Positions 1-8,566 of a stretch of 60,392 nucleotides of DNA are shown here, in pieces. The position numbers were made by a program, and so were the translations under genes. This stretch comes from Niastella sp. (GTDB taxonomy: Bacteria; Bacteroidota; Bacteroidia; Chitinophagales; Chitinophagaceae). The notes under the pieces were generated by a model. It was given only the letters and a program-made list of their open reading frames with translations, was not told the origin of the DNA and did not search any database. Each line of letters starts with the position of its first letter. Position 1 is the stretch's first letter. The DNA lies in assembly GCA_017744515.1 (NCBI GenBank), contig JAGIBF010000016.1:33894-94285 (forward strand). Reading direction: 5' to 3'.

Positions 1-661
1 CGCCTGGGTTATATTTGGGTAATTCGTTTACAAACTGACCGGGCGCCGGCAGGTAATCGAACACTTTTGTGATATAAGCCGTTTGTGCTTTATCTGATTG
101 CTGTACCGTGACCAGCAGTGTGTCTATCAAATCGCCTGAGGATACTTTGACCTGGTAAGCGCCTTTGTCTACGGCGCTGAACAATGCTGTTGTGTTGGCG
201 TCAGATAGCCTGTGGCGATCAGCAGGCGCCGATAATACTGTCCATTTTACATTTGTCTTACCTGCAAACTTCTGCGAGGCTTCAAGGACGAGGATCTTGT
301 TGGTTGTGGTGATCCAGTTGATGTAGCGACCGGTAGTGATCTTTACTACTTTCTGGACAATGTTGCCCAGGTTGTAAGCCCTGACGATGAGGTTGTATGT
401 TCCGGGATCGGCGGACGCCTGAAAGGTGTATTGCTTTGCGTTGGCTACTCTTTGTCCGTTGATAAGCCATACCAGTGAATCTACGTTGTTTTCAATGGTT
501 GGGCTTATCTGTAAGGATTGTTTTACTACCACATAATATTCGGATTCAATGCCGTTAATGACGGGTGCTGTTTCCGGGAGTTGTGCATCTTTTTCTCCGC
601 AGCCGGCTATTACCAGTAAAGCGAAGGAGATAGAAACGAGGAATTTATTTTGCTTGTTCAT
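1..661 (-). CDS. PKD-type surface lipoprotein, partial (3' end outside window)
   Basis: The gene reads from an ATG at 661 down to the left edge, so only about 220 N-terminal residues are visible. A lipoprotein signal peptide ends in VIAGC, with the lipidated cysteine at residue 21. Next come Ig/PKD-like beta repeats (VDSLVWLINGQRV; DPGTYNLIVRAYN), then the motif FDYLPAPGQFVNELP. The same YAPAPG-type motif occurs in the neighbour at 774-2240, so the two are paralogues. It lies about 110 bp downstream of that gene on the same strand and probably belongs to the riboswitch-controlled cobalamin operon. Proteins of this type are common next to BtuB/BtuG-like genes in Bacteroidota. A role in cobalamin capture is inferred from context only. 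Confidence 0.75.
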   Translation of the reverse strand, partial: MNKQNKFLVSISFALLVIAGCGEKDAQLPETAPVINGIESEYYVVVKQSLQISPTIENNVDSLVWLINGQRVANAKQYTFQASADPGTYNLIVRAYNLGNIVQKVVKITTGRYINWITTTNKILVLEASQKFAGKTNVKWTVLSAPADRHRLSDANTTALFSAVDKGAYQVKVSSGDLIDTLLVTVQQSDKAQTAYITKVFDYLPAPGQFVNELPKYNPG

Positions 662-723
662 TTTGTCTGGTTAATTGATCATACTGTTTTGTTTACAATT
701 CTGTGATTTGTCTTCCCTGAGTA

Positions 724-768
724 CCCTTCGACAAGCTCAGGGTGACAATACTCAGGGGGACAGAAGGT
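724..768. repeat. Dispersed palindromic intergenic repeat, copy A
   Basis: The intergenic sequence holds CCTTCGACAAGCTCAGG followed by GTGACAATACTCAGG and GACAGAAGG. Related copies lie at about 6690-6766, 37463-37555 and 43598-43666. It sits between two minus-strand lipoprotein genes. See the finding on this family. Confidence 0.7.
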
Positions 769-773
769 GCCAC

Positions 774-2240
774 TTATTTGAGGTTCTTGTCGAGGATAGC
801 ACCTACCTGCAGCATGCGGCCTTCTTCCAAATTGTAATCCTGCAAGCCGGAGAGGCCTGCTACCTGTTGAACGGGATAGACAACCTTACGTACTTTTACA
901 AAATCGATCCCCGGCAATTCAACGTTTTCTCCTTTGCTGTTTACTGCGAGGTCGATATCGATGTTCATTTTCTGGAAGAACGGAGCGGCGCCGGTAACGT
1001 TTTTGGTAAGGCGCTTTCCTGCGCGGGTGAAGGAAGCTGGCCAGCCGCTGAGCATGCTCACTTTTTTCGCAGGAAGATCGGTCATGTTCAAACCGGGAAA
1101 GAACCCTCTTACGGAGAATGTTCCTGCATAGGTCATGGCACTGGTGAAGGTCTTATTGTAAGCGATCTGTCCCTTGACTGGTACGTCCTGGTTGTCTTTG
1201 TAGCTATGGTACGAATAGGCTCTTCTGTCATCTGTTTTGAAGCTATCCAATGTAAAGGTCATCGCATAATGCCCGCTATCTTCCAATCCATAGTCTGCCG
1301 TTTTGATCTCATACCACTCATCTTCGTCCGGTTTACCGTTTTTGTTGCGATCATATGCCACGTATACAGCTGGTAAATCCTTGTTGGAATAAAAAGCTGT
1401 CAGCTCCAGGTCTGTTTTGCCTGGTACATTGGCTACGGTGTGGTCAAACTTAAAGGTGGCATAGCCACCCCAGGCACCTACAAAAAGGGAAGCGGAGGTG
1501 TTGGTTTTTCTTTGTTCTCCTGCTTTGGCCAAAAAATCATCATAAGGAAGCGGGTATTCGAGTCCCAGGTCCCATAGGTCTCTGGCGCCGATAATGGCCC
1601 AGTTGTGCAATTTGCCGGGTGCGGGCGCGTATTCCAACACTGTATAAGCATTTTTTATATACTGCGCTGTCTTCACCTCGATATTGCGGGTGGAGCTGGC
1701 TGATTGTTTGCCGGCGGTCACCTTCAAGGTGAGTGGGAACGTGCCGGGCTCCGGGGAAATAAAGGTGAGGGTGCTTTTTTTACTGATCACAGAATCACCG
1801 ATGGACCATAGGTAGGTATAATCATTCCGCCCGGGACCGCTGACCTCAGGTGTGATGTCTATAACTGCAGACAGGGAAACCGACAGTCCTCCGGGGACTG
1901 ATACTGTAATTGGTTTTTCAACCAATATTTTAAAAGACTGCTCAGCAGTGCCTGCTTTGTTGTTTATCTTAAAGGTGACATTGAAGTTGCCCGGCTCCGT
2001 AGCCTTGAAGGTGTAGCTGATCTGGTCTGTTGCTACCTCCTTCCCATTCACCAGCCATGCATATATGTTGCCTTTGAGGTTGGTAATGTTGGGCGCCAAT
2101 TCTATTTCGTCGCCAATGTTGAGTGTGATCGTATCTGTTCCGACACCGGAAATGGCCGGGGCGATCTGCTGCTCTTTTTTGCAAGAGCAGGCAAAGAAGA
2201 CAGCTACTGCCAGTAGTTTTAGAAAAATGTTCCTGTTCAT
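774..2240 (-). CDS. PKD-domain cell-surface lipoprotein of the cobalamin operon
   Basis: This 488-residue lipoprotein starts at an ATG at 2240, with a signal peptide ending in FFACSC (lipid cysteine near residue 20). Residues about 30-200 form two PKD-like units, with motifs such as YAWLVNGKEV and YTYLWSIGDSV. The remaining ~290 residues contain ALFVGAWGG-like (SLFVGAWGGYATFKF) and DRNKNGKPDEDEWYEIK segments, typical of a Bacteroidota cell surface protein family often encoded beside BtuB/BtuG. The NKNGKPDEDEW stretch looks like a calcium-binding loop. It lies 24 bp downstream of the DUF5074 gene on the same strand. Surface location is well supported. A role in capturing cobalamin is inferred from the operon. 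Confidence 0.8.
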   Translation of the reverse strand: MNRNIFLKLLAVAVFFACSCKKEQQIAPAISGVGTDTITLNIGDEIELAPNITNLKGNIYAWLVNGKEVATDQISYTFKATEPGNFNVTFKINNKAGTAEQSFKILVEKPITVSVPGGLSVSLSAVIDITPEVSGPGRNDYTYLWSIGDSVISKKSTLTFISPEPGTFPLTLKVTAGKQSASSTRNIEVKTAQYIKNAYTVLEYAPAPGKLHNWAIIGARDLWDLGLEYPLPYDDFLAKAGEQRKTNTSASLFVGAWGGYATFKFDHTVANVPGKTDLELTAFYSNKDLPAVYVAYDRNKNGKPDEDEWYEIKTADYGLEDSGHYAMTFTLDSFKTDDRRAYSYHSYKDNQDVPVKGQIAYNKTFTSAMTYAGTFSVRGFFPGLNMTDLPAKKVSMLSGWPASFTRAGKRLTKNVTGAAPFFQKMNIDIDLAVNSKGENVELPGIDFVKVRKVVYPVQQVAGLSGLQDYNLEEGRMLQVGAILDKNLK

Positions 2241-2264
2241 GTGTTTTATTTTCGGGTTATGCTA

Positions 2265-3419
2265 TCATTTGGGCAGTAAGGCAAAGTGGGCTGGTATATC
2301 GCCGGTGCGGACGCTCCATTTCTTTTTGCCTTCTTTTGAAAAGCAGTATAATATTCCTGGCGAGACATAGTTGCCAGCGTCTGTGACATAGATGTCTTTG
2401 GTGGCCGGGTGTACCATAATGCCATAGGGTATTTCTATTTCTTTATCGGTGCCATCGGTAATGAATGAGCGGCTGACTATCTCACGGGTGCGGGTATTGA
2501 CGATGCCGTAAGAGATCACATTGGAATAGGTAACGTAACTCCACTCTGTGCTGTATACATACAGTGAGTCGCCATCGAGGTAATAATTGCTGACAGCAAT
2601 GGGCAACGTGTCGGTTACTTTTTGCTGGTCTTTGTCGATGAAGTAGAGTCGGGACGGCAGCTGTTTATAATCGCCTCTCGATGTGACCCAGAGGTCGCCG
2701 CGCTTATCGGCTTTGATGTGGTGAAGGTTGTAAGCCACATCAATGCGCTTCTCTTCTTTAAAGGTCACCAGATCGATCACGGAAACTGTACGCTCATATT
2801 TATCGGTATTTCCAGCGCCCATATAGCCGCCTGAATTGGCTACATATATCTTGCCATTGATTATCTCAAGGTTGTCGGGCTGGAAACCGACGATGCATTT
2901 ATCTACTACTGTAAGTGTGGCCGTATCGACTTTGGCCACGTAACCTTTCTGGGAATAGTTTGGATTGATCTCTATGGGGCCTGCGTAGGAAGTGATGTAA
3001 GCGAATCCTTTATTGAATTTTATGTAGCGGCAGTTGGGGATATTGATTTGCCCAATCCTTTTGGCGGTCCTTGCATCCATAACTTCTACTTTGTTGGAAG
3101 CATTGATGACTGCATAGAGCTTGTTGCCATAGATGGCAATGTCATTGCCTACATCTCCCAATTCCTTGGGCACCGTTGGGTTAATGGCCGCATAAATGTT
3201 TCTTTGGAACTTACCGGCAGCATAGTCGTAATAGTCCAGTGTGCTTTTGTTGCTGCCCATGTTGCCTTCATTGAGCAGGTAGAACCCGGCAAATCCGTTT
3301 TGTGCCGCCGTGTCCAGGGGAATGTCTTCATTTTCAAAGATGGCTACGTCTTTCCTGCATGCGGTGGCCGCGATAGTGAGAGACAACAGCACAATGTAGT
3401 GTAATGAATGCTTTCTCAT
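2265..3419 (-). CDS. BtuG-like surface lipoprotein (DUF5074, YncE-type beta-propeller)
   Basis: This 384-residue protein has a lipoprotein signal peptide ending TIAATAC (cysteine 21). The rest is repeated propeller-blade units (GNKLYAVINASNKVEVMD, NGKIYVANSGGY, GDSLYVYSTEW, TKDIYVTDAGNYVSPG). This is the layout of the DUF5074/YncE family, which includes the Bacteroides BtuG proteins that bind vitamin B12 on the cell surface and pass it to BtuB. Its ATG overlaps the stop codon of the upstream TonB receptor by four bases (ATGA), which suggests translational coupling. The riboswitch upstream of the receptor supports the cobalamin assignment. Whether it binds cobalamin itself cannot be read from the sequence. 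Confidence 0.85.
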   Translation of the reverse strand: MRKHSLHYIVLLSLTIAATACRKDVAIFENEDIPLDTAAQNGFAGFYLLNEGNMGSNKSTLDYYDYAAGKFQRNIYAAINPTVPKELGDVGNDIAIYGNKLYAVINASNKVEVMDARTAKRIGQINIPNCRYIKFNKGFAYITSYAGPIEINPNYSQKGYVAKVDTATLTVVDKCIVGFQPDNLEIINGKIYVANSGGYMGAGNTDKYERTVSVIDLVTFKEEKRIDVAYNLHHIKADKRGDLWVTSRGDYKQLPSRLYFIDKDQQKVTDTLPIAVSNYYLDGDSLYVYSTEWSYVTYSNVISYGIVNTRTREIVSRSFITDGTDKEIEIPYGIMVHPATKDIYVTDAGNYVSPGILYCFSKEGKKKWSVRTGDIPAHFALLPK

Positions 3420-5491
3420 AGCTCAACAGATAAAATGATCTTGAAATTTCGTTTGGGCATCGGGTAGTTTACCACTACTTCATAGTCCTGGCTAAAAACA
3501 TTGTTCAGCTCTCCGGAGATCTTGCAGCGGTATTGTTTCAGTTTCATCTCTTTCGAGACTGAGAGGTCATGGGTATACCAGGGTTGTTCATAGTTCTCCG
3601 GTATGTTGGCTGAATTGTGGTAGCGCTCACCTACATAAATGAAGCTGTAGTTGAGCCGGTAGCTTTTGTATTGTATGCCTGCAATGAGTGAGCCGCTGTG
3701 CCAGGGTATGTAGGGGATTTGTCCTCCGTAGGTGATCTTTTGCAGCCCGGGATTTTTTCGTGTTGTAAAGTCCTGCGCCCGCTGGTAGGTGTAAGCCAGT
3801 CTCAGGTTCAGTAAAACGCCAGCCGGTAATGAAAATGCCTGATCGGTGACTATATCTACTCCTTTTATCTTCACATCTCCAATATTCATCATCATCCAAC
3901 GGTACATGCCGCTGCCTTTGGGGACGGCTACTATTTTGTTGGTGACCTTATTGAAATAGCCATCGGCCTGCAGCTGCCACTCGCTCAATACTTTTCCGGA
4001 CCATGCTTTGCGGTAAGCGAAACCAAGGTTGTATTGGTGTGTGTATTCCGGTTGCAGGCTGATGTTGCCGATGTCTGTATAATACAGGTCGTTGAAAGTG
4101 GGCATCCGGAAAATGTTCTTGTAAAAGGCTCTTATGTTGAAGTCTGTTTTTGGAAATGGTTTATAGGATAAAAAGAATGCGGGGGTAAGTTCCTGCTTGG
4201 AGGGGGCGGCGATCGCAGAATCTCCTGTTGCCGTGTTGCCCCTGGTAATGCGTTCGTTTATAAACGTGCCCAACAGGCTGGCCTGCATTTTCAGTTTTCC
4301 GAGGTCGGCTGCGCCGGCCAGGGCTACGAGGGAAGTAAATCTTTCAGGAAATACAAATCCGTCGAGGTTGGAGTTGAGGGTATTGTACTGAAAATCTGTC
4401 GACAGGTCGATGTCGATCTTTTTCGTGAGGCTATACTTGTTGGCTACAGATACATACCATTCCTGCTGGTGAAAATTGTTGTCGATGTATAACAGGGTCG
4501 TATCGGGGTTCAGGTAGCGCATATAATCATTGGCATACTTTGCATTGACCTGGATATCGTAGCCGCGGAGGATGTTTTTTCTAAAGGAGCCTTGTAAGAA
4601 GAAGTTCCTGTCCCATTGTCGTTGGGCGCGTTTCCAAACGTTGTTGACAATGGCGCCCGGAATGCCTCTTTCTGAATTATAGAAGTATGCTTTGGCATTC
4701 CATACGCCGCGATCTATGTTTCCATATAGCCCGCCTTCAAGTCTGATGGCTTCAATGTCTCCATTTTGGCGGATGGCTGTCGTGTCCCAGGCCGTATTAC
4801 CCGATTCTTGGAATACTCTTTTATAACGAAATGGATAGCGGCCGGATGAATTTGTGTATTCGCCGCTGAAGGCTGCGTGTATGTTTTCCGTCAACTTCTG
4901 CTCCAGTAATACAGAGGGATTGATCAAGTCGAACGATCCTGTTTTGAAAACGCCTTTGACGTTTGTTCTTTTTGTTGAATCGAAGACAGGCTTGCGGCTG
5001 CGGAGGTAAATGGTGCCGGATGATCCGTAGTCTTTGGCGGGTTGGAAAATGTCACTTTTCTGGCCATTGTACACGGAGATGGACTCTATGTTGTCCATGG
5101 AGAATTTGCCGAGGTCTATCTGTCCGTTCTGGGCATTGCCCAGTTGAATGCCATCATAAAAAACACCCATGTGATTGGTGCCCATACTGCGCATATCCAC
5201 AGTCTTCAGCCCTCCTATTCCTCCGTAATCTTTTACCTGGACTCCGGCAAAGTATCGTATGGCATCTGCTACAGAAAAACTGTTCAGGCTTTTTAATTGG
5301 GCACCGGACAGTTTTTGGGCAGGAATGACTTCTTTATAGGCTGCAGTGGACACCGTAACGTATGGCAATAGTTTTATAAGGCCCGTATCTACGCGTGCAG
5401 TGTCGTGGTTGTTTTGCTGGCTATACAGATCATTGCCGGCAAATATCAAAAACGTTATTAGTAACGTTTTTAATTTATTTGACATATACAT
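3416..5491 (-). CDS. btuB: TonB-dependent outer-membrane receptor, probably cobalamin (BtuB-like)
   Basis: An outer-membrane receptor of about 690 residues. An ATG at 5491 (or 5485) gives a signal peptide ending near LYSQQ. The plug domain is clear: LSVADAIRYFAGVQVKDYGG-like residues (about 70-100), the MRSMGTNHMGVFYDGI region and YGSSGTIYLRSRKP. The rest has alternating beta-barrel strands and ends in an aromatic-rich C-terminus (KRNFKIILSVEL). The usual CarboxypepD-like N-terminal extension of SusC proteins is absent, and the length matches BtuB/FecA-class receptors. A cobalamin riboswitch sits in its leader, and the next gene is BtuG-like with a 4-bp overlap. The substrate is therefore inferred with good confidence, though cobinamide or a related corrinoid remains possible. 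Confidence 0.85.
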   Translation of the reverse strand: MYMSNKLKTLLITFLIFAGNDLYSQQNNHDTARVDTGLIKLLPYVTVSTAAYKEVIPAQKLSGAQLKSLNSFSVADAIRYFAGVQVKDYGGIGGLKTVDMRSMGTNHMGVFYDGIQLGNAQNGQIDLGKFSMDNIESISVYNGQKSDIFQPAKDYGSSGTIYLRSRKPVFDSTKRTNVKGVFKTGSFDLINPSVLLEQKLTENIHAAFSGEYTNSSGRYPFRYKRVFQESGNTAWDTTAIRQNGDIEAIRLEGGLYGNIDRGVWNAKAYFYNSERGIPGAIVNNVWKRAQRQWDRNFFLQGSFRKNILRGYDIQVNAKYANDYMRYLNPDTTLLYIDNNFHQQEWYVSVANKYSLTKKIDIDLSTDFQYNTLNSNLDGFVFPERFTSLVALAGAADLGKLKMQASLLGTFINERITRGNTATGDSAIAAPSKQELTPAFFLSYKPFPKTDFNIRAFYKNIFRMPTFNDLYYTDIGNISLQPEYTHQYNLGFAYRKAWSGKVLSEWQLQADGYFNKVTNKIVAVPKGSGMYRWMMMNIGDVKIKGVDIVTDQAFSLPAGVLLNLRLAYTYQRAQDFTTRKNPGLQKITYGGQIPYIPWHSGSLIAGIQYKSYRLNYSFIYVGERYHNSANIPENYEQPWYTHDLSVSKEMKLKQYRCKISGELNNVFSQDYEVVVNYPMPKRNFKIILSVEL

Positions 5492-5605
5492 CAATAATTG
5501 ATTCGAACGAATCGCTTACCGGAAGACATGAAAACAAATAGGTACTGAAATTGCTTCAGCTCAAACTGTGTTCAAAGCCTTATCCTCGAAAGCTTTAAAG
5601 TTTAT

Positions 5606-5782
5606 CTGCATTGGCAGGTCTCCTGACTTGTTCTCACTTTGGCGGGCCTTCCCATCCCTGTTTGACGGGGACAGTGGCATGTAGATGTCAAAGTGTTGTT
5701 GCAGAACTTACAGTAGCGGGCCTGTTCAGGATTTGCACCTGATTCCCTATTAATTTTAACAGGCGTGGTGCCTGTTAAAAAC
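5606..5782 (-). promoter_or_regulatory. Cobalamin riboswitch
   Basis: Read on the minus strand, the leader contains the B12 box GAATCAGGTGCAAATCC (about 5730-5746), followed by CAGGCCCGCTACTGTAAG. Further on are GCCACTG, ATGGGAAGGCCCGCC and the 3' element GTCAGGAGACCTGCC (about 5611-5626). These are the conserved blocks of the adenosylcobalamin riboswitch in the right order. A 5' hairpin (TTTTAACAGGC/GCCTGTTAAAA, about 5755-5780) opens it. It ends about 115 bases before the receptor start codon. It should repress the btuB operon when cobalamin is abundant; I could not tell from the sequence whether it works by termination or by blocking translation. Confidence 0.95.
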
Positions 5783-5845
5783 CAATGCGGGGCGAAAGTA
5801 CTATAATTTATGGTATTTTTAAGTTTACGATTGAACCGGTTATTT

Positions 5846-6685
5846 ATGAAATGGATTACCCGTGAGCGTCCCAAGATTGACCGTATCGCCTGTCCCTGGC
5901 TGATCAAGCGGTTTATAGATCAGGAGGCTGAATTTATTTATGTACCGTACGAGCAGGTTATCTCTCTGGCTCAGGAGCTGGGGGCAACACCGTTCGATAT
6001 ACCTGGCGTTGAGTTTACACACTACGGTGATCTATGCACGTTCGATTATTTCATCAAAAAGTATAATGTCAAAGATGAGGCTGTTCTAACTATGGCGCCT
6101 ATTGTGCGTGGCGCCGATACGGATCATCATGAACTGGCTGTGCAGGCAGCGGGCTTGTGGGCGTTGTCGGCAGGGCTGGCTTATAATTTAAAAGACGACC
6201 TTGCATTATTAGAACAAGGTATGGTACTGTATGATGCGCTGTATAGCTGGGCTAAATTTTTACAAAAGGAAAAGCATACGCAACAGCCATTTGAAAACCT
6301 GTTGCTGGATGTGTTGCACAAGTTTCTACATGGTAAATCAAAGTCTGGAAAGAAGATGCCTGCCTGGGCACAGGAGCTGAAAGAACTGATCCAGGATCAT
6401 ATCGATACGAATCTCACCCTGAAAGAACTATCCAAAGATCTTGCTATCAATCCCTCCTATCTCTCGCGGGAGTTTTCCAAACACTTCGACAATCTTTCTT
6501 TTGGCGAGTACATCCGCAAGCAACGGATAGAGAAGGCGATTGCTTTAATGGCTATGCCTGCGCATTCGCTCACCGATATTGCCTACCTCACCGGGTTCTC
6601 AGATCAAAGTCATTTTACCCGGATCTTCAAGAAGCATACGGGGCAGAATCCTTCCGATTACCGGAAAAAGCTGAAGGATATTTGA
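5846..6685 (+). CDS. Chromate-resistance (ChrB-type) domain fused to AraC-type DNA-binding domain
   Basis: The ATG at 5846 gives a 279-residue protein starting MKWITRERPKIDRIACPWLI, the signature opening of the ChrB C-terminal/chromate-resistance domain. An upstream in-frame ATG at 5810 would only add a poorly fitting tail. The domain covers about residues 1-160 and includes VRGADTDHHELAVQAAGLWA (90-107), with acidic and histidine residues that could bind a ligand, plus cysteines 16 and 64. Residues about 175-279 form two helix-turn-helix units of AraC type (LTLKELSKDLAINPSYLSREF; LTDIAYLTGFSDQSHFTRIF). In classical ChrB the sensing domain has a different N-terminal partner. The next genes include ChrA on the same strand. 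It is probably a one-component regulator of the chromate genes. Confidence 0.85.
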   Translation: MKWITRERPKIDRIACPWLIKRFIDQEAEFIYVPYEQVISLAQELGATPFDIPGVEFTHYGDLCTFDYFIKKYNVKDEAVLTMAPIVRGADTDHHELAVQAAGLWALSAGLAYNLKDDLALLEQGMVLYDALYSWAKFLQKEKHTQQPFENLLLDVLHKFLHGKSKSGKKMPAWAQELKELIQDHIDTNLTLKELSKDLAINPSYLSREFSKHFDNLSFGEYIRKQRIEKAIALMAMPAHSLTDIAYLTGFSDQSHFTRIFKKHTGQNPSDYRKKLKDI

Positions 6686-6689
6686 TGAC

Positions 6690-6766
6690 CATTCGACAAC
6701 ACTTCGACAGGCTCAGTGTGACAGAGGGTGACAGCAATTCAGTGTGACAGCTAATTCAGGGTGACA
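6690..6766. repeat. Dispersed palindromic intergenic repeat, copy B
   Basis: ACTTCGACAGGCTCAGTGTG is followed by three degenerate units of the form TTCAG(T/G)GTGACA. It fills most of the gap between the ChrB/AraC gene and the next gene. It belongs to the same family as copies near 724, 37463 and 43598. Confidence 0.65.
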
Positions 6767-6849
6767 ATTGTGTTCAGCAACAGTAAGTTTTGTACAAGGG
6801 AGTAATTTCTGTTCTATTTCGGGTAACCGGGGCTACATAGTATTGCGGC

Positions 6850-7353
6850 ATGAAATGTATACTAATTACTGTACTGGTATTTTTTGCGTGTAATGTTGCT
6901 ATCGGGCAACAAACATCTTCTTACCCCAAGATCACGGGCTATGTGGGCATTTTGCATCCTTTGGTGACTGTTACGGATGGCGACAAGCCGCATTATAATT
7001 TCGACGGATCTTATGTGGTGGGTATGCCTACCGGTATCAATATCTGGAAGAGTGCCAGGATCGGTTTCTCGATGGAGTTTGTGCCGCTGATACGGGCGGC
7101 GAATGGCACCAGTAAAATGAATAACTTCTTATTTCATCCGGGAGCGCTCTTTGGGCTGGGCAAAGGATGGACGCTGGCTACGCGTGCCGCTTTTGAGACT
7201 TCGGGCCGGTACGGGGTTACGCCGGTGCTTAATAAGATCGTCAAAAAAAATGCAGGTAGTAGTTATTTTGTTGCTGTGCCGGTGCCGGCGCGGTTTGGGA
7301 ATGACTTGCCGGCGGCTGTGACTGTTGGGTTTCAGTTTGGGATTATATTTTAG
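6850..7353 (+). CDS. Exported protein of the chromate locus, probable small beta-barrel
   Basis: A 167-residue protein with a clean signal peptide (MKCILITVLVFFACNVAIGQ, cleavage near residue 20). The mature part is rich in glycine and alternating aromatic/aliphatic strands (ITGYVGILHPLVTV, ARIGFSMEFVPLI) and ends VTVGFQFGIIF, typical of an outer-membrane barrel or transthyretin-like exported protein. I do not recognise a named family. It lies between the ChrB/AraC regulator and ChrA on the same strand. The ChrA start at 7430 is 77 bases after its stop, so co-transcription is likely. A role in chromate response is inferred from position only. Confidence 0.7.
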   Translation: MKCILITVLVFFACNVAIGQQTSSYPKITGYVGILHPLVTVTDGDKPHYNFDGSYVVGMPTGINIWKSARIGFSMEFVPLIRAANGTSKMNNFLFHPGALFGLGKGWTLATRAAFETSGRYGVTPVLNKIVKKNAGSSYFVAVPVPARFGNDLPAAVTVGFQFGIIF

Positions 7354-7429
7354 TGGATGCGTTTTTTTAAGTGTGGTGTTGGTAGCTTCTTACTTACGAC
7401 GTGCCTTTTATCAAGTCAATTTCTTAGTC

Positions 7430-8566
7430 ATGAATACTCCTACTTATACGCTGCGACAATTGGTGTTGTATTTTTTGAAGCTGGGAACCATCGGTTTTGG
7501 AGGACCGGTGGCGCTGGTGGGTTATATGCATCGCGACCTGGTAGAAAAAAGGAAATGGATTGGTGAGGAGGATTACCGGGAAGGGCTTGCACTGGCTCAA
7601 CTGGCACCGGGACCGCTGGCTGCTCAATTGTCTATTTACCTCGGTTATGTTCATTATACGGTATTGGGGGCTACATTGGCGGGAATCGCTTTTGTGATCC
7701 CTTCTTTTATTATGGTGCTGGGCATCAGCTATGCGTACGTGCAAGCAGGTGGGCTGCCGTGGATGCAGGCCGTGTTTTATGGCATCGGCGCAGCGGTGAT
7801 CGGCATTATCGTGGTGAGCAGTTATAAACTTACCCGCAAGAGTTTGGGCAAGGATTGGTTGTTGTGGGGGATCTTTGTAGTGCTGGCGGTTACGACTTTT
7901 ATACTGGAGGAGGAAAACATCTGGCTGATCCTCGCAGCCGGTGTGATCGTGTGGGTGCAGCGGCGTGCTTTGAATAGCAGTACTAAGCTCAATAGCTTGT
8001 TTCTTTTCCCGGTGTTGTTGCAGCTTACGCAAAGTGCCTGGCTGGATGAGAAGGCTGCTAAGATCGGGTGGTTCTTTTTCAAAGCGGGGGCTTTTGTTTT
8101 CGGCAGCGGACTGGCCATTGTTCCGTTTTTATATGGTGGCGTGGTGAAGGATTATCAGTGGCTGAATGAGCAGCAGTTTTTGGATGCCGTGGCGGTAGCG
8201 ATGATCACACCCGGGCCGGTGGTGATCACGGTGGGTTTTATCGGTTATCTCGTAGCCGGTTTTCCAGGTGCGTGTATTGCTGCGCTGGCCACGTTCCTAC
8301 CCTGTTACTTGTTTACTATTTTACCTGCCCCTTATTTCAAGAAGTATGGTAAGCATCCTGGTATCAAGGCTTTCATCGATGGGGTGACGGCTGCTGCGGT
8401 GGGCGCGATTGCGGGTGCGGTGTGTGTACTAGCGAAGCGGCAGTTTACCGGGTTGGTGCCTGTTGTGATTGCTTTGGTGGTAGCGTTTTTGCTGATACGC
8501 TTTAAAAAGCTGCCTGAGCCAGTGATCATTCTGGCTGCTGCGCTGGCGGGATTGTTGCTTTTTTAA
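7430..8566 (+). CDS. chrA: Chromate transporter ChrA (CHR family)
   Basis: The ATG at 7430 gives 378 residues. The in-frame extension back to 7325 runs through the end of the previous gene and does not resemble the family. Both halves carry the paired CHR domain: the first has LGTIGFGGPVALVGYMHRDLV and LAQLAPGPLAAQLSIYLGY, the second FKAGAFVFGSGLAIVPFLYG and AVAMITPGPVVITVGFIGYL. The GFGGP and APGP/TPGP motifs are diagnostic. About ten hydrophobic segments place it in the inner membrane, where it exports chromate. The length is normal for the two-domain form. Confidence 0.95.
   Translation: MNTPTYTLRQLVLYFLKLGTIGFGGPVALVGYMHRDLVEKRKWIGEEDYREGLALAQLAPGPLAAQLSIYLGYVHYTVLGATLAGIAFVIPSFIMVLGISYAYVQAGGLPWMQAVFYGIGAAVIGIIVVSSYKLTRKSLGKDWLLWGIFVVLAVTTFILEEENIWLILAAGVIVWVQRRALNSSTKLNSLFLFPVLLQLTQSAWLDEKAAKIGWFFFKAGAFVFGSGLAIVPFLYGGVVKDYQWLNEQQFLDAVAVAMITPGPVVITVGFIGYLVAGFPGACIAALATFLPCYLFTILPAPYFKKYGKHPGIKAFIDGVTAAAVGAIAGAVCVLAKRQFTGLVPVVIALVVAFLLIRFKKLPEPVIILAAALAGLLLF

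Noticed and set aside
675..1376. 233-codon plus-strand frame antisense to the lipoprotein gene
   Set aside because: It is the reverse shadow of a well-supported lipoprotein gene on the minus strand.
5602..5907. 101-codon minus-strand frame across the riboswitch
   Set aside because: The sequence is fully explained by the conserved blocks of the cobalamin riboswitch.
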